From: Giardia muris
Lineage: Eukaryota; Fornicata; Diplomonadida; Hexamitidae
Assembly (NCBI GenBank): GCA_006247105.1
Contig: CM016929.1
Span: forward strand, 682,001 to 746,000
Direction of reading: 5' to 3'
Length of the DNA stretch: 64,000 nucleotides
Below the pieces are notes generated by a model. It was not told where the DNA came from and ran no database searches. It saw nothing but the letters and a program-made list of their open reading frames with translations. Position 1 is the first letter of the stretch, and the number at the start of each line of letters is the position of its first letter. Shown piece after piece: positions 8,275 to 17,899 of the stretch. The translations under genes were made by a program, and so were the position numbers.

Positions 8275-11200
8275 ATGGATCGTTTCAGCTTTTCCGTCCT
8301 TCATCTCGCTGAAAGGCGCAAGTTCCTTGTGACAGCGAAGAGGCAGGACATTCCGGTCCTCAGAGTCCGTACACTCAAGCGGGCTATTGCACGAGCGACC
8401 GGGATACCGGCTGAGAACCAATGCCTCTTCTTGAAGGGCCGTCTGTTGCGAGATAGCACGACTGGCGATGAAATCGACCTTTCTACGGAGACAGTCTTCA
8501 CCCTTCAACTCCAACCCACGCGGGAGCACAATGATAGCGCGGCCCCAGACGTTGATACCAACTACACTATCGCAAACGCAGACGCGGACTTCCTCCGTCT
8601 ATCTAGTGTCGATACTCAGCTGAGTAACCCACATATCGCTCGAGCAAAGGCTTATGCCGAGCCTGACCGCCTATCTGACACCGTCGCATATAACGTCCAC
8701 CGGGACCCACGTACGGCTCAGTCGAACTTCCGTGGAGGAATTGGTGAAAGCAGTGATGATTACTTGAGCGCTGCGGCGCTGGCAGCAACACAAGGCATAC
8801 CAGAAGGACGTGGTAGTCGATTGGGAAATGGTAGTCGATATCGCACACATATGGATGAGTCACGCGTCCATGGTGCTGGTCAACCCGCACTTCAAGGGAG
8901 TTCCATCCTTGGGACAACAGTTGGTCATGGAAACCCAGAAAGGATCAGTACGATCGCAATAGGTTCACTTCCTTCATCAATGTGCGAGACTCTTGCCGGG
9001 AACGATGGGGAGCAAACAAGTTCCGATGATCCTGACACGCCTAGCGTTATCTTGGGCACACGTCGGGGCCCTAGAAAACTTCACCTTTCACAATCACAAT
9101 CCGGCACTAAGCCAGCAAAGAGTTCTCCTCTTGGTATTGGGCATGTTGCACCACAGACATCTTCCGAAACCAGCGAGCTTCGGACCACATCGCCTCTGAC
9201 CATACGGCCTCCAGAACGGCTGCTAGAAGTTAGCGCCATCGATAAGGGTAAGGAGAAAGAGAAGGAGAGGGAGAAAAGCAGAGTCGTTGGGAAGTCACTC
9301 TTGACGACATCAGCCCTCGAGACGGTCGCGATGCCATCCTCTGAGCATGAGGCTCACAGCCTCCGGACTGACGAGCAAGGTATGGGATCCGTCGACATTT
9401 CAAATCGGCAGATGCACCGGACGCAACGACAACAGCAGGAGGCCATCACTCACATGGAACAGCAGATCCGCGACCTGCAGTCGCAACTGGGTGCCATGCA
9501 GGCGACCATCAGAGAGGTCAAGGAGCGGGAGAAGGAGCCCTCGGTGACCGAGCGGAGTAGCTTAGGGACGGATACCAGTGCCGTCGAGCTCGCCGAGTTC
9601 AGAGAGTACTACGAGGTTTGCCTTCGGGGGCTTCGAGAGGAGATAGAGGCGCTGAAGGTGGCACCGAAACCGGTCCAGTCTGGTAGTCCGCAGTATAATG
9701 AATCTCTTTTGGAGCCAAAGGCCGCCACCCCTCCAGAGGTGGGGACAAGCGGGGCTCCTAATATCCGGCGGTCAAGTGTCTTAGACGATAGTCGCAGATG
9801 GTCTGGATCGAGGCTTGGTCGATCCCAATTGAGTGCCGGGATGGTCACGACGATGACCCTTCAACAGCAGGTGTCGGAGGAGCAGGAGGCCCTTTCGCGC
9901 TTAATACAGCAAGAGGAACTTCACCTAATCATTGGGAGCTTCTTGGAAACCGAGCTGCAGATCGCGGACCTAGAGGAGCGTTCCTTGAATAAGACGATTC
10001 AGGACGCCCGCGCAGGCTTGGAGGATGCTCAGACGCGCCTTGCAGACGCACTGAGGCGAACGCCGACGTTTACCCAGGAAGTTAGGGCAAGTGTCGAAAT
10101 GAGTCAAGTATATGGCGCCCTTCTTCAGGAACGGGAACGCCTCCAAACGGCTCTTTATGCAGAAAATCGTCTTCGCCGGCACCTGCACAACACGCTCGAG
10201 GATCTGAAAGGGAATATTCGCGTCATTGTCCGTCTCCGCCCCATGCTTCGGCACGAGCAGGACGCATTAGCGGGCCCGAGGTTCGGCAACTTCGACTACC
10301 ACGAGGCCTTCATCTTCAAGGATGAGCACACACTCCAATTGAACCTCCCACCTGGGGTTGCGGCGCAAAGCCGGTACCAGTTCGAGTTCTACCGCGCCCT
10401 CAGCGACACGAGGACGCAAGAGGAGGTCTTCCAGGACATGTCCCATCTTCTGAAGTCGGTTATCGACGGGTATAACGTCTGCGTCCTCGCCTATGGCTGT
10501 ACAGGAAGTGGGAAGACCTTCACCCTGATTGGAGACGATGCAGATGCAGATACGGCGACTCCGGAGGAGCTGAGCGCACGGAACCCCTATGATCGTTTGG
10601 GGCTTCTGCCACGCTCGATCGTGGAGCTATACAACCTGATAGAAGCTGAGACCGTCGGAGGCCAACGGTTTGAGGTTCGATGCGCAATGCTTGAGCTATA
10701 TCTTGACCAGATTCTCGATTTGCTACACACCGACGACGGTCCAAACACGCAAACCCCGAACTTCAATTCTACGAAGCTCTCGGTACGTCAGTCTGCGAAG
10801 GGGAGCACGTACGTGCAGAACTTGTCGTACAAGCCGGTCCAAGACGCCGAGGAGCTTGTTGGGTATCTCGGGTACGGGCTTGAACGCCGCCATATTGCGT
10901 CGACAAGGCTTAACTCGTATTCTTCACGCTCACATACCGTCTTCTTCATTGAGGTGCATTCACATAAGCCGGCAGGGCCGGGAGGGGAGTCACGTACCAC
11001 CCGCTCGGTCCTCACCTTTGCAGACCTTGCGGGATCGGAGAACGTTTCGAAGTCCCAGAGCAATGGCTTGCGCTTTAAGGAGGCACAGCACATCAACTCA
11101 TCGCTTTGTGCGTTGGGGGACGTCATAGCGGCATTATCGCGCCGGACTCCGACGGGTCACGTCCCTTATCGGAACAATAAGCTCACGATGATCTTACAAC

Positions 11201-11355
11201 CGTCTCTGGGCCATAAGGCAAAGACACTCTTGTACGCCAACATTTCACCGCTTCCAACAATGCTTTTCGAGACCCTGTCGACGCTGAACTTCGCCTCTCG
11301 GGTGCGGAGCGTTCGGAACGTGCCCGTCAAGAACGTTCTTGGAACTGGGAAGTAA
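8275..11355 (+). CDS. Kinesin-14 (C-terminal motor) with N-terminal ubiquitin-like domain
   Basis: 1026 residues. The motor is at the C-terminus (about 640-1015), preceded by the kinesin-14-type neck ending NTLEDLKGNIRVIVRLRP. The P-loop is AYGCTGSGKT (739-748), switch I is SSRSHT, switch II is DLAGSE, and NNKLTMILQPSLGHKAKT follows. A coiled coil occupies about 385-460 and 530-640, and the region between about 85 and 385 is Ser-rich and probably disordered. Residues about 14-82 resemble a ubiquitin-like domain (VRTLKRAIARATGIPAENQC, then LFLKGRLLRD). Kinesin-14 motors move to microtubule minus ends and act in spindles and flagellar bases. The stop codon overlaps AGTAAA, and the next gene starts three bases later. 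Confidence 0.93.
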   Translation: MDRFSFSVLHLAERRKFLVTAKRQDIPVLRVRTLKRAIARATGIPAENQCLFLKGRLLRDSTTGDEIDLSTETVFTLQLQPTREHNDSAAPDVDTNYTIANADADFLRLSSVDTQLSNPHIARAKAYAEPDRLSDTVAYNVHRDPRTAQSNFRGGIGESSDDYLSAAALAATQGIPEGRGSRLGNGSRYRTHMDESRVHGAGQPALQGSSILGTTVGHGNPERISTIAIGSLPSSMCETLAGNDGEQTSSDDPDTPSVILGTRRGPRKLHLSQSQSGTKPAKSSPLGIGHVAPQTSSETSELRTTSPLTIRPPERLLEVSAIDKGKEKEKEREKSRVVGKSLLTTSALETVAMPSSEHEAHSLRTDEQGMGSVDISNRQMHRTQRQQQEAITHMEQQIRDLQSQLGAMQATIREVKEREKEPSVTERSSLGTDTSAVELAEFREYYEVCLRGLREEIEALKVAPKPVQSGSPQYNESLLEPKAATPPEVGTSGAPNIRRSSVLDDSRRWSGSRLGRSQLSAGMVTTMTLQQQVSEEQEALSRLIQQEELHLIIGSFLETELQIADLEERSLNKTIQDARAGLEDAQTRLADALRRTPTFTQEVRASVEMSQVYGALLQERERLQTALYAENRLRRHLHNTLEDLKGNIRVIVRLRPMLRHEQDALAGPRFGNFDYHEAFIFKDEHTLQLNLPPGVAAQSRYQFEFYRALSDTRTQEEVFQDMSHLLKSVIDGYNVCVLAYGCTGSGKTFTLIGDDADADTATPEELSARNPYDRLGLLPRSIVELYNLIEAETVGGQRFEVRCAMLELYLDQILDLLHTDDGPNTQTPNFNSTKLSVRQSAKGSTYVQNLSYKPVQDAEELVGYLGYGLERRHIASTRLNSYSSRSHTVFFIEVHSHKPAGPGGESRTTRSVLTFADLAGSENVSKSQSNGLRFKEAQHINSSLCALGDVIAALSRRTPTGHVPYRNNKLTMILQPSLGHKAKTLLYANISPLPTMLFETLSTLNFASRVRSVRNVPVKNVLGTGK

Positions 11356-11357
11356 AA
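11352..11357 (+). terminator. AGTAAA polyadenylation-type signal overlapping the kinesin stop codon
   Basis: The kinesin gene ends GGGAAGTAAAAG; the TAA stop is inside AGTAAA. The next gene starts at 11359, so the mature 3' end of the kinesin mRNA must lie within the next coding region. Confidence 0.55.
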
Positions 11358-11358
11358 G

Positions 11359-13296
11359 ATGTCGTATACCGGCTCCATCCTATGGCCAGATGCGCCTCAC
11401 CCCTTGGGAGTGGGGGCCCTATCGACGGACGACGAGCAGGACCTCATCTACGCGCGCCTTTTAGAGGAGAGGAGGCCCCTCGCCCTTCTCCTCTCCCAGG
11501 ACTTCATCGATCAGTTTGTTAGCCCTAGTGACGAGGTGATCGCGTTCTTCGCGCGCCCGGAGGTCCTCTCTGTCCTATATAACGCCGCCTTCCGCGGAGT
11601 GTTCGAGGAGGAGATGACCGATGCACAAAAGGCACATCTTACATCGGTCTTCCCAGTTGTCTTCCGCCGCTTCATCGCTTGCACCGACATGCGTCGAGCC
11701 TTGCTCGCGCTCCCGGCCTTCCGGGAGTGCATCAGGAACGGACTGAAGCAGTGCAACACTGACGTGCTGGTTCATGGTCATAGCCTTCAGATGGCCGAGC
11801 CGAAGCTTGCGATCCTCTTTGAGGTCTTCGGGCAGCTTACCCGTAGTGCTCCCCACGAATTGCTTGCGATCTTCGCCAATGATAAGTTTACCCCTTTGAC
11901 AGAGTCTCTTTACTATGATGGCTTCGTTGGGGCGTACCAAACGGTTGGAGATACCGATGGGCCGATCTCCGCCTTTGTCGAGGCTTTACTCGCACGCCTT
12001 CTCTTCATTCTTCAAGCCTCTGGTGATATCCCTTTCGGTACCGTTTCTAATATATGTGAGTGCATCCTAACACTCCTCGAGAAGCGAATCAGTCGAGACC
12101 CGGTCGTCGAGTACAGAGAACACATAAAGGCTATCACTCGGCAGCTTGGTCGTCTTCTCTGGTCTGGGTCCGGCTTTCTCTTTTATCTCCGCGACGTCTA
12201 CGACGTGATTTTCACATATGCGTCGATTCGCTTGTCAACAGAGTATGTTGAGGGAGTCTTGGACACATCATCCTTATCGACGAGCGAAAGCTCTACCCCG
12301 CGTCATAATTTGAGTGCCCTTGGGGAGCTGAAACAAGTTCTCGCCTCCTTCTTCGAGTTACAGACGTCCTTGAGCCGAGGTGCAGAACTCTCCTCGACAC
12401 AGGCCCATTTTAGCCTTCTTTTTGTCCTCCGATTATATGGATGCCTTGCAGACCTCAAAGAGGCAGCAATCATGCAGCGCGTCGATAGGTTATACGCCGA
12501 CGAGTACAACACGGGCTGTCTCGGCTATACTGATGTCGTCCCCGCCATTACACGGCAGCGTGGATCGCCAGGGTACACCGCATATAGTGGCCTGGGTGGG
12601 ATTTCCGAGTGGGAGACGTTCGTAGGGGCGAAGAGTAATGTCTTCTATCGAGTCATATTCGAGGACGCCTCCCAGCTCATCACGGACGAGGTACTTCACC
12701 TCGTCAACCTCTGCTCCACAGAACGCTTCATGTGGTGCACCCAGATTCAATACTTCCTGACCCGGATCCGGAACTCTGTTCTTGAACTCGCGTCCTACAA
12801 TGAGCGGCTTTACTCGACCTTCCTCAACGAGACTGGCCTTCTAGAACGAGTTACATATCACGTTCGACAGCACTCCCGAAGGCCTCCGCCCTCAAAGCGC
12901 CCGATCGAGATCGCGTTCCTTGCCTGTGCATTGCATTGTGCACTGGACGTGCTCGCCGGCGTCAATAGCAAGGCGGCATACAACTACCGATGTGAGCTCT
13001 TCGACCTTGAGATGGCCACGAGCATCAGTGATCATAAGCCTGTGTCCAGGCTTGATGAGCTGCCCGAGCGCGCACAGTCACACCCCTTGTACTCTCTCCT
13101 CTGTTCCAGTCCGTATTGCTGCCAGTTCCTCGACGTCTTCGATACCTTCTCGGCGATGGACCCTCTGGATAGGAGCAACTACGTCTTCCCGATCCCCTTC
13201 GCTAAGGAGACTTCCTACTCGTCCTTCATTGGGGGGAGAGCCATGAGGCCTGCGCACTGGGTCGATTCTCTTACCGACATCCCGAAAGGGTTGTGA
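11359..13296 (+). CDS. Possible SAPS-family protein (PP6 regulatory subunit-like)
   Basis: 645 residues, mostly helical, with no membrane segment. Near the N-terminus (about 33-75) the pattern LLEERRPLALLLSQDFIDQF then DEVIAFFARPEVLSVLYNAA resembles the opening of SAPS-domain proteins, where a 'LLDE..LiqE' helix is followed by 'L.dFL.rPe.L..L'. SAPS proteins are regulatory subunits of the Sit4/PP6 phosphatase. The rest looks like a helical-repeat solenoid, which is compatible but not diagnostic. It starts three bases after the kinesin stop codon and converges on the glutamate-cysteine ligase gene with 18 bases between. A generic helical-repeat protein is the main alternative. Confidence 0.5.
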   Translation: MSYTGSILWPDAPHPLGVGALSTDDEQDLIYARLLEERRPLALLLSQDFIDQFVSPSDEVIAFFARPEVLSVLYNAAFRGVFEEEMTDAQKAHLTSVFPVVFRRFIACTDMRRALLALPAFRECIRNGLKQCNTDVLVHGHSLQMAEPKLAILFEVFGQLTRSAPHELLAIFANDKFTPLTESLYYDGFVGAYQTVGDTDGPISAFVEALLARLLFILQASGDIPFGTVSNICECILTLLEKRISRDPVVEYREHIKAITRQLGRLLWSGSGFLFYLRDVYDVIFTYASIRLSTEYVEGVLDTSSLSTSESSTPRHNLSALGELKQVLASFFELQTSLSRGAELSSTQAHFSLLFVLRLYGCLADLKEAAIMQRVDRLYADEYNTGCLGYTDVVPAITRQRGSPGYTAYSGLGGISEWETFVGAKSNVFYRVIFEDASQLITDEVLHLVNLCSTERFMWCTQIQYFLTRIRNSVLELASYNERLYSTFLNETGLLERVTYHVRQHSRRPPPSKRPIEIAFLACALHCALDVLAGVNSKAAYNYRCELFDLEMATSISDHKPVSRLDELPERAQSHPLYSLLCSSPYCCQFLDVFDTFSAMDPLDRSNYVFPIPFAKETSYSSFIGGRAMRPAHWVDSLTDIPKGL

Positions 13297-13314
13297 AGGA
13301 GAGCACAAAAGGGG

Positions 13315-15018
13315 TCACCGATAGTAGTCAGACACTTCCTGCAGAGACATGTCACGTATCTTCCGCATGAAGACAACGATGTTATCTATCCCTTCTGAGA
13401 AGCTCTTACTCTGCTCAATGATGCACCTGGTCTGCTCGGCACACGTTCGAAGGACTCCGGAAGCCCTCTTGGCGAGGAAGCTCAAGCACTCTTCGATAAA
13501 CCTATAGCGTCTGCCTTGGCCTTCTAGCTCGACATAGAGCTGGACGATGGGGATCAGACCGACGTAGCGGTCACTCCCAAGCATGTACTCGCTCGCGGAG
13601 ACCCGAATGATTTGTGGCACGTTATCGTTGGGGCGGGACGCAATTGCATGACTGAGGATGGGGCGGAACCTTTCGACGAATGCAAGACGAAAGTTCTGAG
13701 GGATTTCTGAATGTATGTACGAGTGGAAGAGGGGGACGTCACGAGCCCAGAAGATGTCGGTACGGATGGCGCCTCTGCGTTCGGCGTCTTCCAGAGATGT
13801 CCTGATGAGGGCATGAGGGACTCGGAAATCCAACCCAAAACTGATGATTGCGCGGCCAAGTAAACAAATGAAGGCGCTGAACGCGGTATTCTCGGCCACG
13901 GAGCATTGCATCTCCATGGGCCGAAACTCGATCCTCCAGCCATCTTCTGGACGTGAGGGTGGCTTCCAACGGCATGTCTCCCAGGTGAAGGAGCTATAGG
14001 TCTGCCAATAGCTTTGGCAATTATCAGCACTATCCCCATCCTCGGGATAGAGGACAAGTGGCTCTCGTGACACGACGTGGCGGAAATAGTTGGTTGCATA
14101 CTCATCATATTCCTGTCCTGTTGGGAGTTCCACATCCTGGCCAAGAAGATATAGCTGGGAAGCGTCATAACGACTCCGTAGATGCTCTTCGCGTGAAGTC
14201 CGATCATCAACGGAAGCCGCGATGATTCCAAAACGAGTATCTGTCTCCAAGGAGTGACCTGCCAAGACCGGGGTGCATGCCGTCAAGGCGAGGAAGAGGG
14301 GAGCGAGTGGTTGTAACGAATCGTACAACAGACGAGATATCAATTCGTTTGGGGCTTGAAGAGTCACCTGAAGACCACAGAGCCCCATACCATGGAGAAC
14401 GCCTGGAAGAAAGCGTAGACCATCTCTGGTCCTAATAGGGATCCAGGGGAGGGCGCGACGACGTGCCATGATGTTCTTACTTAAGGCCTGGAAACGTGGG
14501 TGATCTGTAGTATGATGAAGCAGCTTGGCGTGGAGTCCTAAGGGATCAACGTTGCAACGACCCTCCCGGATATACTGCGTCCCAAAGAGGGGGTGTGTGA
14601 CCCCCAAGAGGATGTCAAGGCCGAAGTTAGTTGCCAGGGCGTACAGCTCCATCAGCTCGCTCCTCTTAGTCTCAAGGAGGCTGTCAACAGACGCCAAGTC
14701 TTGCGAGTACGGCTTTCGTGGAATCATTTCAATGACAAACCGAGCGAACTCCGGCATCAAGGAAATTCGCGTCGTGGTGGCCTCTAAAAGGCGAGCGTTC
14801 TCATCTGCAAGGACTAGGCGTGTCGAGGAGTCCTCACGCACGACCAAACACTCGAGCTCGTCTCCCCAAAGGAGTTGATCAAACGGGACGGTCAGGTTCC
14901 GATAAACTTTGTAAAGCAGGTGGGCCTCCTGGAGCGCCCGCCCGCGTATGTGCTCAAGGAAGGAGCGCGTCAGGTCCACCCAGCGCAATGGTAAACCGTT
15001 CAAAGCGAGATAACCCAT
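13315..15018 (-). CDS. Glutamate-cysteine ligase catalytic subunit
   Basis: 567 residues, starting at MGYLALNGLPLRWVDL, which aligns with the usual eukaryotic GCL N-terminus. An open extension of 105 residues upstream is in frame but would overlap the divergent gene and lacks family similarity. Recognisable blocks are LLWGDELECLVV (the glutamate-binding 'WGDE' segment), MPEFARFVIEMIPRKPY, and WRIEFRPMEMQCSVAENTAF, the family's conserved EFRPME motif. The enzyme joins glutamate and cysteine in an ATP-dependent reaction, the first step of glutathione synthesis. G. intestinalis is reported to use cysteine rather than glutathione as its main thiol, so the role here is open. The length is slightly below the ~640 residues of animal GCLC. 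Confidence 0.85.
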   Translation of the reverse strand: MGYLALNGLPLRWVDLTRSFLEHIRGRALQEAHLLYKVYRNLTVPFDQLLWGDELECLVVREDSSTRLVLADENARLLEATTTRISLMPEFARFVIEMIPRKPYSQDLASVDSLLETKRSELMELYALATNFGLDILLGVTHPLFGTQYIREGRCNVDPLGLHAKLLHHTTDHPRFQALSKNIMARRRALPWIPIRTRDGLRFLPGVLHGMGLCGLQVTLQAPNELISRLLYDSLQPLAPLFLALTACTPVLAGHSLETDTRFGIIAASVDDRTSREEHLRSRYDASQLYLLGQDVELPTGQEYDEYATNYFRHVVSREPLVLYPEDGDSADNCQSYWQTYSSFTWETCRWKPPSRPEDGWRIEFRPMEMQCSVAENTAFSAFICLLGRAIISFGLDFRVPHALIRTSLEDAERRGAIRTDIFWARDVPLFHSYIHSEIPQNFRLAFVERFRPILSHAIASRPNDNVPQIIRVSASEYMLGSDRYVGLIPIVQLYVELEGQGRRYRFIEECLSFLAKRASGVLRTCAEQTRCIIEQSKSFSEGIDNIVVFMRKIRDMSLQEVSDYYR

Positions 15019-15103
15019 TCTTTTTTCCGTACTCCGAATCGTTAAACACCAGGGCATGGACGTTTGTGGTAGACGAGAAGAAGAAGGGCGAGAGCACTGC
15101 AAA
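15019..15103. promoter_or_regulatory. Divergent intergenic region
   Basis: These 85 bases lie between the glutamate-cysteine ligase start and the Ser-rich gene start. A TTTTTT run sits at 15022-15027 and a GCAAA stretch directly precedes the plus-strand ATG. It probably serves as promoter for both genes. Confidence 0.4.
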
Positions 15104-17179
15104 ATGAAAAGCACATCGCAGCATGCTCGTTCCCACTCGACACAGGGCGGGCCTACTGGAGCCTCGGCGAAGGACGGGGGCCATGATCCCAAGAAACGCC
15201 GGGTGCGGGTTCCTGATGCCCCCGGTGGAAAGCCACAAAACCTAGCTGACAGGTATACGAGTGACGCCGACTTCCAGCGCCTCTTGGCCCAGCATCGCGA
15301 GGGCCTCGCCGCGCGTGGGACTAGCGGGACCACGCCGAAGCACCGGGCCTCCGTGGGTTCTTTGCGGCCGGACTCGGGGAGATTAGATAAGGCAACCCCA
15401 TCTCAGAAGGGCTCTGGAACGCCAAAGACGACAAAGGCCAAGAAGCGCACTACGGGGAAGTCGCCCAAGTCGTCTCGGAGAGCTTCCGTGGGGAAGAGCC
15501 CGGGGAAAAAGGCTAGTCAAAGCGAAGACGTCACTTCTACTCCCGATAACCTTCTGATACAGAGCCTGCAGGCGCACCTCTCGCCCCGGGTCTCTCAATT
15601 GCGCCATAGCCTAGTCGATTCGTCATCCCAACACTCCCGGGTGAGCTCTCCGACGATTTATAACCATCCTGGACGTACCTCCGTCAACCACATACTCGTC
15701 CGTTCACCACAGCTGGTCCGGACCCCCGATTCTCCTCGCTCTCCAAGGTCCTCGCGAACCTCGTCTCCAACCTCTCCTCACGTCTCCCCTAGACATAGAA
15801 ACCAGCTCCTGCTTGACGAGAGTAACCCCGAACATGGGAAACTGCTCAGATTGACGAAGAGCCACGTGGCCTCCATGGCACTTGGCGAGGAGCTCTCCAT
15901 CGATTATGCTGAACAACACCTCTCGCCACAAAGACCATTGCGGACTCGGTCTGAGGTTTGGAGCACTCATCGCCAATATTCCCGTCCCTGGACCACCAAC
16001 ATGAACCGCAGCAGCATCGATACCGAACAGGAGCGTTTCCACGAACTAAGAGCGCGTCCAGGTCCAGGATCACAACCTTCCACTTCCACAAATGCTCGAT
16101 GCTCTTCTGGGAGTGCCAAGCTCCGCCCCACCTCGGCTCGCCACCTTTCGGAAGACGAGATCGCCAAGGCTACTGGTGGTGAGTTTGTCAGAGCATATAG
16201 CATACAGACCATTCAGTACAACCGGTGTCCGGAACCCAAGTCTCCACCGGTCCAAATTCCGGCCCAGCCGCGAGCGGGGGAGTATCCGGATCTCATCGGT
16301 AATAGCTGGGTGAGGAACGACGAGCAGATACCTTTACCCCTACGTCGTCAAGCGAGCAACCCGCACATCCGCGCGGGAAGTACTGGGAAGGGCAAGTCCC
16401 CCGGGTTATCTATCCGCTCGACAACTTCAATGCAGAATGGGCAACCAACGTATACACTGGATGGGCGTGGATTGACTACCAGGTCGACTGGCTCACAGCC
16501 GCAATTGCCTCTCAGTCCGGAGCAGGTGGAGTACTCCTCACACTTCGTCCGCACGCGAACCCAAGGGTCGACGGGCCCCGCAGGCCAGTCGCATGCCAAG
16601 ATCGACATCTCCCCAATCGTCCCGACCGCCGACGTCACTCCACACCTTCCTGAGGGTCCAGCCCCGCATGAGAAGATAATCACGACCCTTTCGGCGGATC
16701 TTCAAGAAATCCTTCGAAGACGATCAAGATCGCACGTGGGCTCAGCAGCATCCCTGATCGACCCGCGAGAGCTGTTTTCCGAGTCCCAAGCGTCATCGGC
16801 AGTGCAGTCCTCGACTTTGGCCTCGTCGATCGTAGAACAGGAACCGAAGGCGCTAATACAGCATCAGCCCTCCAAGTTCGGCCTTGTCCAGAACGAGCAG
16901 CACAGTGCCGTCAGCATGGACTTCTCGACAATCGATCGAACACGGAGTGACATGATCGCAACGGCGATCCGCCAGACATATCGGCCGCGCTCGAGCGTTG
17001 CAGAGCTTGAAGCCCTTGATCACGAGGTTGGTCAAACCGAGCGCGAGGACCAGCACTCGGGGTTCACGACCGACCTCTTCAACGCTCTTTCACGCCAAGT
17101 GATCTCGAAGGCGACTAGCCTGGCTAGTAGTCTTACCGACCCTGAGACCGCGGGGACTAAACCCGGTGCTCCCGTATGA
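15104..17179 (+). CDS. Basic Ser/Pro-rich protein of unknown function
   Basis: 691 residues from the ATG at 15104 (MKSTSQHARSHS), which directly follows an AAAA run. An in-frame ATG at 15056 would add 16 residues. The protein is low-complexity, rich in Ser, Arg, Pro and Thr, with many SP/TP dipeptides (for example RTPDSPRSPRSSRTSSPTSP), so it is probably disordered and heavily phosphorylated. Only short stretches near the C-terminus (about 560-680) look able to form helix. No domain recognised. The style fits cytoskeleton-associated proteins, but that is a guess. Its last 23 bases overlap the 3' end of the convergent pseudouridine synthase gene. Confidence 0.7.
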   Translation: MKSTSQHARSHSTQGGPTGASAKDGGHDPKKRRVRVPDAPGGKPQNLADRYTSDADFQRLLAQHREGLAARGTSGTTPKHRASVGSLRPDSGRLDKATPSQKGSGTPKTTKAKKRTTGKSPKSSRRASVGKSPGKKASQSEDVTSTPDNLLIQSLQAHLSPRVSQLRHSLVDSSSQHSRVSSPTIYNHPGRTSVNHILVRSPQLVRTPDSPRSPRSSRTSSPTSPHVSPRHRNQLLLDESNPEHGKLLRLTKSHVASMALGEELSIDYAEQHLSPQRPLRTRSEVWSTHRQYSRPWTTNMNRSSIDTEQERFHELRARPGPGSQPSTSTNARCSSGSAKLRPTSARHLSEDEIAKATGGEFVRAYSIQTIQYNRCPEPKSPPVQIPAQPRAGEYPDLIGNSWVRNDEQIPLPLRRQASNPHIRAGSTGKGKSPGLSIRSTTSMQNGQPTYTLDGRGLTTRSTGSQPQLPLSPEQVEYSSHFVRTRTQGSTGPAGQSHAKIDISPIVPTADVTPHLPEGPAPHEKIITTLSADLQEILRRRSRSHVGSAASLIDPRELFSESQASSAVQSSTLASSIVEQEPKALIQHQPSKFGLVQNEQHSAVSMDFSTIDRTRSDMIATAIRQTYRPRSSVAELEALDHEVGQTEREDQHSGFTTDLFNALSRQVISKATSLASSLTDPETAGTKPGAPV

Positions 17180-17885
17180 ACTTTTCCTTGAGTACATGAA
17201 GGGAGGAACATACGGCGCTTGAATCGAAGTCGGTTCCCAAGACGTTCTGAAGACCAGTCAAGAAGTCGGTGAGTGGTGCCTCAAGCACCTCTGGGAGCTC
17301 GGCAAGGCGGCTGAAGTGTAGAAGCCAAGCATGTAAAAGCATCTGCGGCTCGGGAGTGTCAGAGATAGTAGGACCATAGGTCAGATCTCCAATGATAGGA
17401 CAACCAATAGAGGCCAAGTGTAGACGTAACTGGTGACGCCTCCCAGTGGTTGGTCTAAGCAAGACGAGCGTGAATGCGTCGTTCTGAAAGCTTTGTAGGG
17501 TAGTAATATCCGTTAGGGCCGACTTACCCGTATCGAGGTCAGAGATGCGCATACGAAAGCCATGTGGATCATCAGGATCAGTTCCGATGGGCTCTGACAC
17601 TTGAGAGACGTCTGGAACGCCCTGAACCAGGGCTAGGTACACTTTATGGACATGTCTCTGTGAAAACTCACGCCCCGCCCTCCCAGCGCTCCTACGATCA
17701 CGAGCTAGGACTATGAGGCCGGAGGTGGGGTAATCGAGCTGATTAACGAAACGTGGGGTCAGTCCATAACGAGCAATGAAAGCATTCCGAATCGTCCATG
17801 GGAACTCGCCGTCGAGATGGGTGTTGTAAGGCTTGTAAGCGATCACGAGCCCGGCCACCTCGTGACAAACTTGAAGTTCTGACAT
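17157..17885 (-). CDS. RluA-family RNA pseudouridine synthase
   Basis: 242 residues from the ATG at 17883-17885. The catalytic motif of the RluA/RluC/RluD family (HRLDxxTSG) appears as NQLDYPTSG with the catalytic Asp at 51, followed by LIVLARD. The later family motif TGRRHQLRLHLASIGCPIIG, then DLTYG, is intact. These enzymes isomerise uridine to pseudouridine in rRNA, tRNA or other RNA. There is no S4 or other RNA-binding extension, so it is a minimal catalytic domain. The target RNA and compartment cannot be told from the sequence. The 3' end overlaps the convergent gene by 23 bases, and the 5' end is 14 bases from the divergent SRP19 gene. Confidence 0.88.
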   Translation of the reverse strand: MSELQVCHEVAGLVIAYKPYNTHLDGEFPWTIRNAFIARYGLTPRFVNQLDYPTSGLIVLARDRRSAGRAGREFSQRHVHKVYLALVQGVPDVSQVSEPIGTDPDDPHGFRMRISDLDTGKSALTDITTLQSFQNDAFTLVLLRPTTGRRHQLRLHLASIGCPIIGDLTYGPTISDTPEPQMLLHAWLLHFSRLAELPEVLEAPLTDFLTGLQNVLGTDFDSSAVCSSLHVLKEKFIREHRV

Positions 17886-17899
17886 GAAGCGAAGATTAA

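Noticed and set aside
15019..15333. 105-residue N-terminal extension of glutamate-cysteine ligase
   Set aside because: It overlaps the divergent Ser-rich gene, has no family similarity, and MGYLALNG aligns with known N-termini.
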